Assembly: GCA_029860075.1 (NCBI GenBank)
Contig: JAOUBX010000005.1
Span: forward strand, 45,030 to 109,029
Reading direction: 5' to 3'
Length of the DNA: 64,000 nucleotides
DNA from: Deltaproteobacteria bacterium
GTDB lineage: Bacteria > Desulfobacterota > JADFVX01
This document shows, piece after piece, positions 62,462 to 64,000 of the stretch. A program made the translations under genes and the position numbers. The first letter of the stretch is position 1, and every line of letters starts with the position of its first letter. The notes under the pieces are model-generated. The model was not told where the DNA came from and did not search any database. It saw only the letters and a list, made by a program, of their open reading frames with translations.

Positions 62462-63613
62462 ATGTTAAATAGTATTGAAATTTTTTCAGGTGCAGGTGGC
62501 TTGGCTAAAGGGCTTGAGTTGGCAGGTGTTAATCATGAGGCCTTTGTTGAATTAAATTCTCAAGCTTGTAAAACTTTACGACAAAACTATGCAAAGAAAC
62601 TTGTTTATGAAGGCAATATAGAACTATTTAATTTCCAGAACTTCAAAAACATTTCAATTATTGCTGGTGGTCCGCCATGCCAACCTTTTTCTCTTGGAGG
62701 AAATCATAAGGGCCATTTAGACAAGAGAGATATGTTTCCTTATGCAATAAAAGCAATACAACAATTAACTCCCAAGGCCTTCATCTTTGAAAATGTCAAA
62801 GGGTTGTTACGAAAGTCATTTGCATCATATTTTAACTACATCTTACTTCAGCTAACGTATCCTGAAATAATCAGGAAGCCTGAAGAAGAGTGGTTAAACC
62901 ATCTTAAGAGGTTAGAAAAAAATCATACTTCAGGGGGTAAAAATTCTCTGAAGTATAACATTGTTTATAGGCTCATTAACTCAGCAGATTATGGTGTGCC
63001 ACAAAAACGAGAAAGAGTTATTATCGTTGGAATAAGAAATGATTTGAATTTATCATGGAGTTTTCCTCAACCAACTCATTCAGAAGAAAGTCTACTCTGG
63101 AGCCAATTTGTTACCAAAGAATATTGGGGTAGACATAATATTAGTGACCTCAGTAGTTCATTAGTTAGCCAAAGTATTCTTCAAAAAACAAAAAAACTTA
63201 AACAACAATATAGTCTTTTTGCCCCACTTCAAAAACCTTGGCGCACAGTTCGCGACGCTATAGGGCATTTGCCTACACCCAACGCTAGAGAGTTGACAGA
63301 ACACCAAGACCATATATTTAGACCCGGAGCAAAAGCGTATCCTGGACATACAGGAAGTCCCCTTGATTTACCTTCAAAAACAATCAAGGCTGGGGATCAT
63401 GGTGTTCCTGGTGGTGAAAACATGATTCGTTATCCAAATGGAGAAGTCCGATACTATACGACTTTAGAAGCAAAATTAATTCAAACATTCCCTGCAAGTT
63501 ACCAAATTACAGGCGTGTGGTCTGAAGCTATGAGGCAAATTGGAAATGCTGTTCCTGTAAAACTAGCAAATGTTATTTCCAGTAGTGTTGTTAAAGAGTT
63601 AACAGTTCAATAA
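62462..63613 (+). CDS. DNA (cytosine-5) methyltransferase of a type II restriction-modification system
   Basis: The start at ATG 62462 lies just after the nuclease stop, giving 383 residues. Motif I is EIFSGAGGLAKGLELAG, motif IV GGPPCQPFS with catalytic C73, motif VI FIFENVKGL, motif VIII QKRERVIIVGIR, and motif X near IGNAVPVKLA. The variable target-recognition region lies between ~200 and 300. It should protect the recognition site of the adjacent nuclease by 5-methylcytosine. Confidence 0.95.
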   Translation: MLNSIEIFSGAGGLAKGLELAGVNHEAFVELNSQACKTLRQNYAKKLVYEGNIELFNFQNFKNISIIAGGPPCQPFSLGGNHKGHLDKRDMFPYAIKAIQQLTPKAFIFENVKGLLRKSFASYFNYILLQLTYPEIIRKPEEEWLNHLKRLEKNHTSGGKNSLKYNIVYRLINSADYGVPQKRERVIIVGIRNDLNLSWSFPQPTHSEESLLWSQFVTKEYWGRHNISDLSSSLVSQSILQKTKKLKQQYSLFAPLQKPWRTVRDAIGHLPTPNARELTEHQDHIFRPGAKAYPGHTGSPLDLPSKTIKAGDHGVPGGENMIRYPNGEVRYYTTLEAKLIQTFPASYQITGVWSEAMRQIGNAVPVKLANVISSSVVKELTVQ

Positions 63614-63670
63614 CAAAAAAATTATAACACATATATGGTCCCCGCTAGTCAAGGGATAAAAAAATCTATT

Positions 63671-63699
63671 AGCGAAAATCTTTGATTTTCGCTGTTTTT
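63671..63699 (+). terminator. intrinsic terminator of the restriction-modification unit
   Basis: AGCGAAAATC (63671-63680) and GATTTTCGCT (63684-63693) are perfectly complementary around TTT and are followed by GTTTTT. It lies 58 bases after the methyltransferase stop. Confidence 0.85.
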
Positions 63700-63819
63700 A
63701 CGGCCTGACCTTCAAAGTGCATAATTGTTTCTGACTTCAGTTCGGTTTAGGGGTTTGCAGCCCCGTAGCGGTAGGGCGTATAAGCCTGCGCCATACGCCG
63801 AATGATTAAATAACACTGA

Positions 63820-63875
63820 TAGAAAAGACGGATAATACTCAAAAAGGAGTGTTATCGGGAAACTCCAGAATAACT
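63820..63875 (+). repeat. ~55-bp direct repeat, right copy
   Basis: Matches 60995-61049 over most of its length, starting TAGAAA and including GGATAATACTC and GAGTGTTATCGGGAAACT. It can fold into the same GATAATACTC/GAGTGTTATC stem. See the left copy. Confidence 0.85.
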
Positions 63876-64000
63876 TGTTGAACTCAACCGCTTACGCGGG
63901 AAAAAGACTCCAAACCTTCCCTTCTTGAATACAGGTGATAGTCTCTCTAATTTGACTGCTTCCCTATGGGTGTTACCTTTTTCTTAAACCCTAAGAAAAA

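Larger units (their letters stand above)
63614..64000. other. non-coding end of the window
   Basis: I find no gene. Besides the terminator and the right copy of the ~55-bp repeat there are two small hairpins: GGGG/CCCC around 63748-63764 and GGCGTAT/ATACGCC around 63776-63799. A TTCTTA/TAAGAA pair sits at the very end. The next gene lies outside the window. Confidence 0.5.

Noticed and set aside
60995..63875. Integron attC sites flanking a gene cassette
   Set aside because: The repeats lack the conserved RYYYAAC/GTTRRRY core boxes and no integrase gene is in the window.

Overview
The window looks like a chromosomal segment of a Gram-negative, probably anaerobic bacterium of the former Deltaproteobacteria (Desulfuromonadia/Desulfobacterota type). 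This is inferred from gene content: a short type IV pilin followed by a geopilin-domain-2-like partner behind a sigma-54-type promoter, a desulfoferrodoxin-type superoxide reductase, MenA (menaquinone), a stand-alone heptose-phosphate adenylyltransferase (LPS), an ABC-exporter polysaccharide locus and a CheC/hybrid-kinase signalling set. No 16S gene is present, so the assignment is tentative. One tRNA (Pro, CGG) is present. I saw no rRNA, CRISPR array or intact insertion sequence.

Layout. (1) 390-10282: a tightly packed ten-gene MoxR-type operon (GYF/RDD protein, two Cys-rich membrane proteins, a membrane protein, DUF4129-like, DUF4350-like, MoxR ATPase, DUF58, SpoIIM, RDD), then a HEPN-like gene. 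(2) 11233-15820: a TPP riboswitch with terminator controls a thiamine operon of a HydG/ThiH-type radical SAM enzyme, thiS, thiG, thiE and thiC. (3) 16007-16919: sigma-54-type promoter, PilA-N-like pilin, PilA-C-like partner, terminator. (4) 17079-41293: a large surface-polysaccharide locus with a UbiA-family phosphoribosyl-polyprenol synthase-like enzyme, a GT-C/TPR protein, a Wzm/Wzt-type exporter, a sulfotransferase, three methyltransferases, a DegT aminotransferase, a cupin, a B12-type radical SAM enzyme, many glycosyltransferases and two tandem GT-C-like paralogues. Genes from 36378 to 42864 are on the minus strand. (5) 41318-57423: housekeeping and stress genes (flavin reductase, rhomboid protease, superoxide reductase, rfaE2, serB, trxB, folK, menA, glnS) plus a response regulator - CheC - hybrid kinase module. 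(6) 57600-64000: an accessory-looking segment with a DUF4143-type ATPase behind overlapping palindromes, an ORF6N protein, ~210-bp direct repeats, an unusual response regulator and an Eco29kI-like restriction-modification pair with a small membrane protein, bracketed by a ~55-bp direct repeat.

The genes work as modules. MoxR/DUF58/SpoIIM/RDD/DUF4129/DUF4350 form a known but poorly understood membrane-associated chaperone set. The thi genes make both halves of thiamine and are shut down by TPP. The polysaccharide genes would build, decorate (sulfate, methyl, amino sugar) and export a glycan. Most worth checking: the HydG-type enzyme with an intact C-terminal CX2CX22C motif inside a TPP-controlled thi operon, the aromatic-rich pilin, the two mutually exclusive hairpins before the ATPase gene, and the repeat-bracketed restriction-modification segment.
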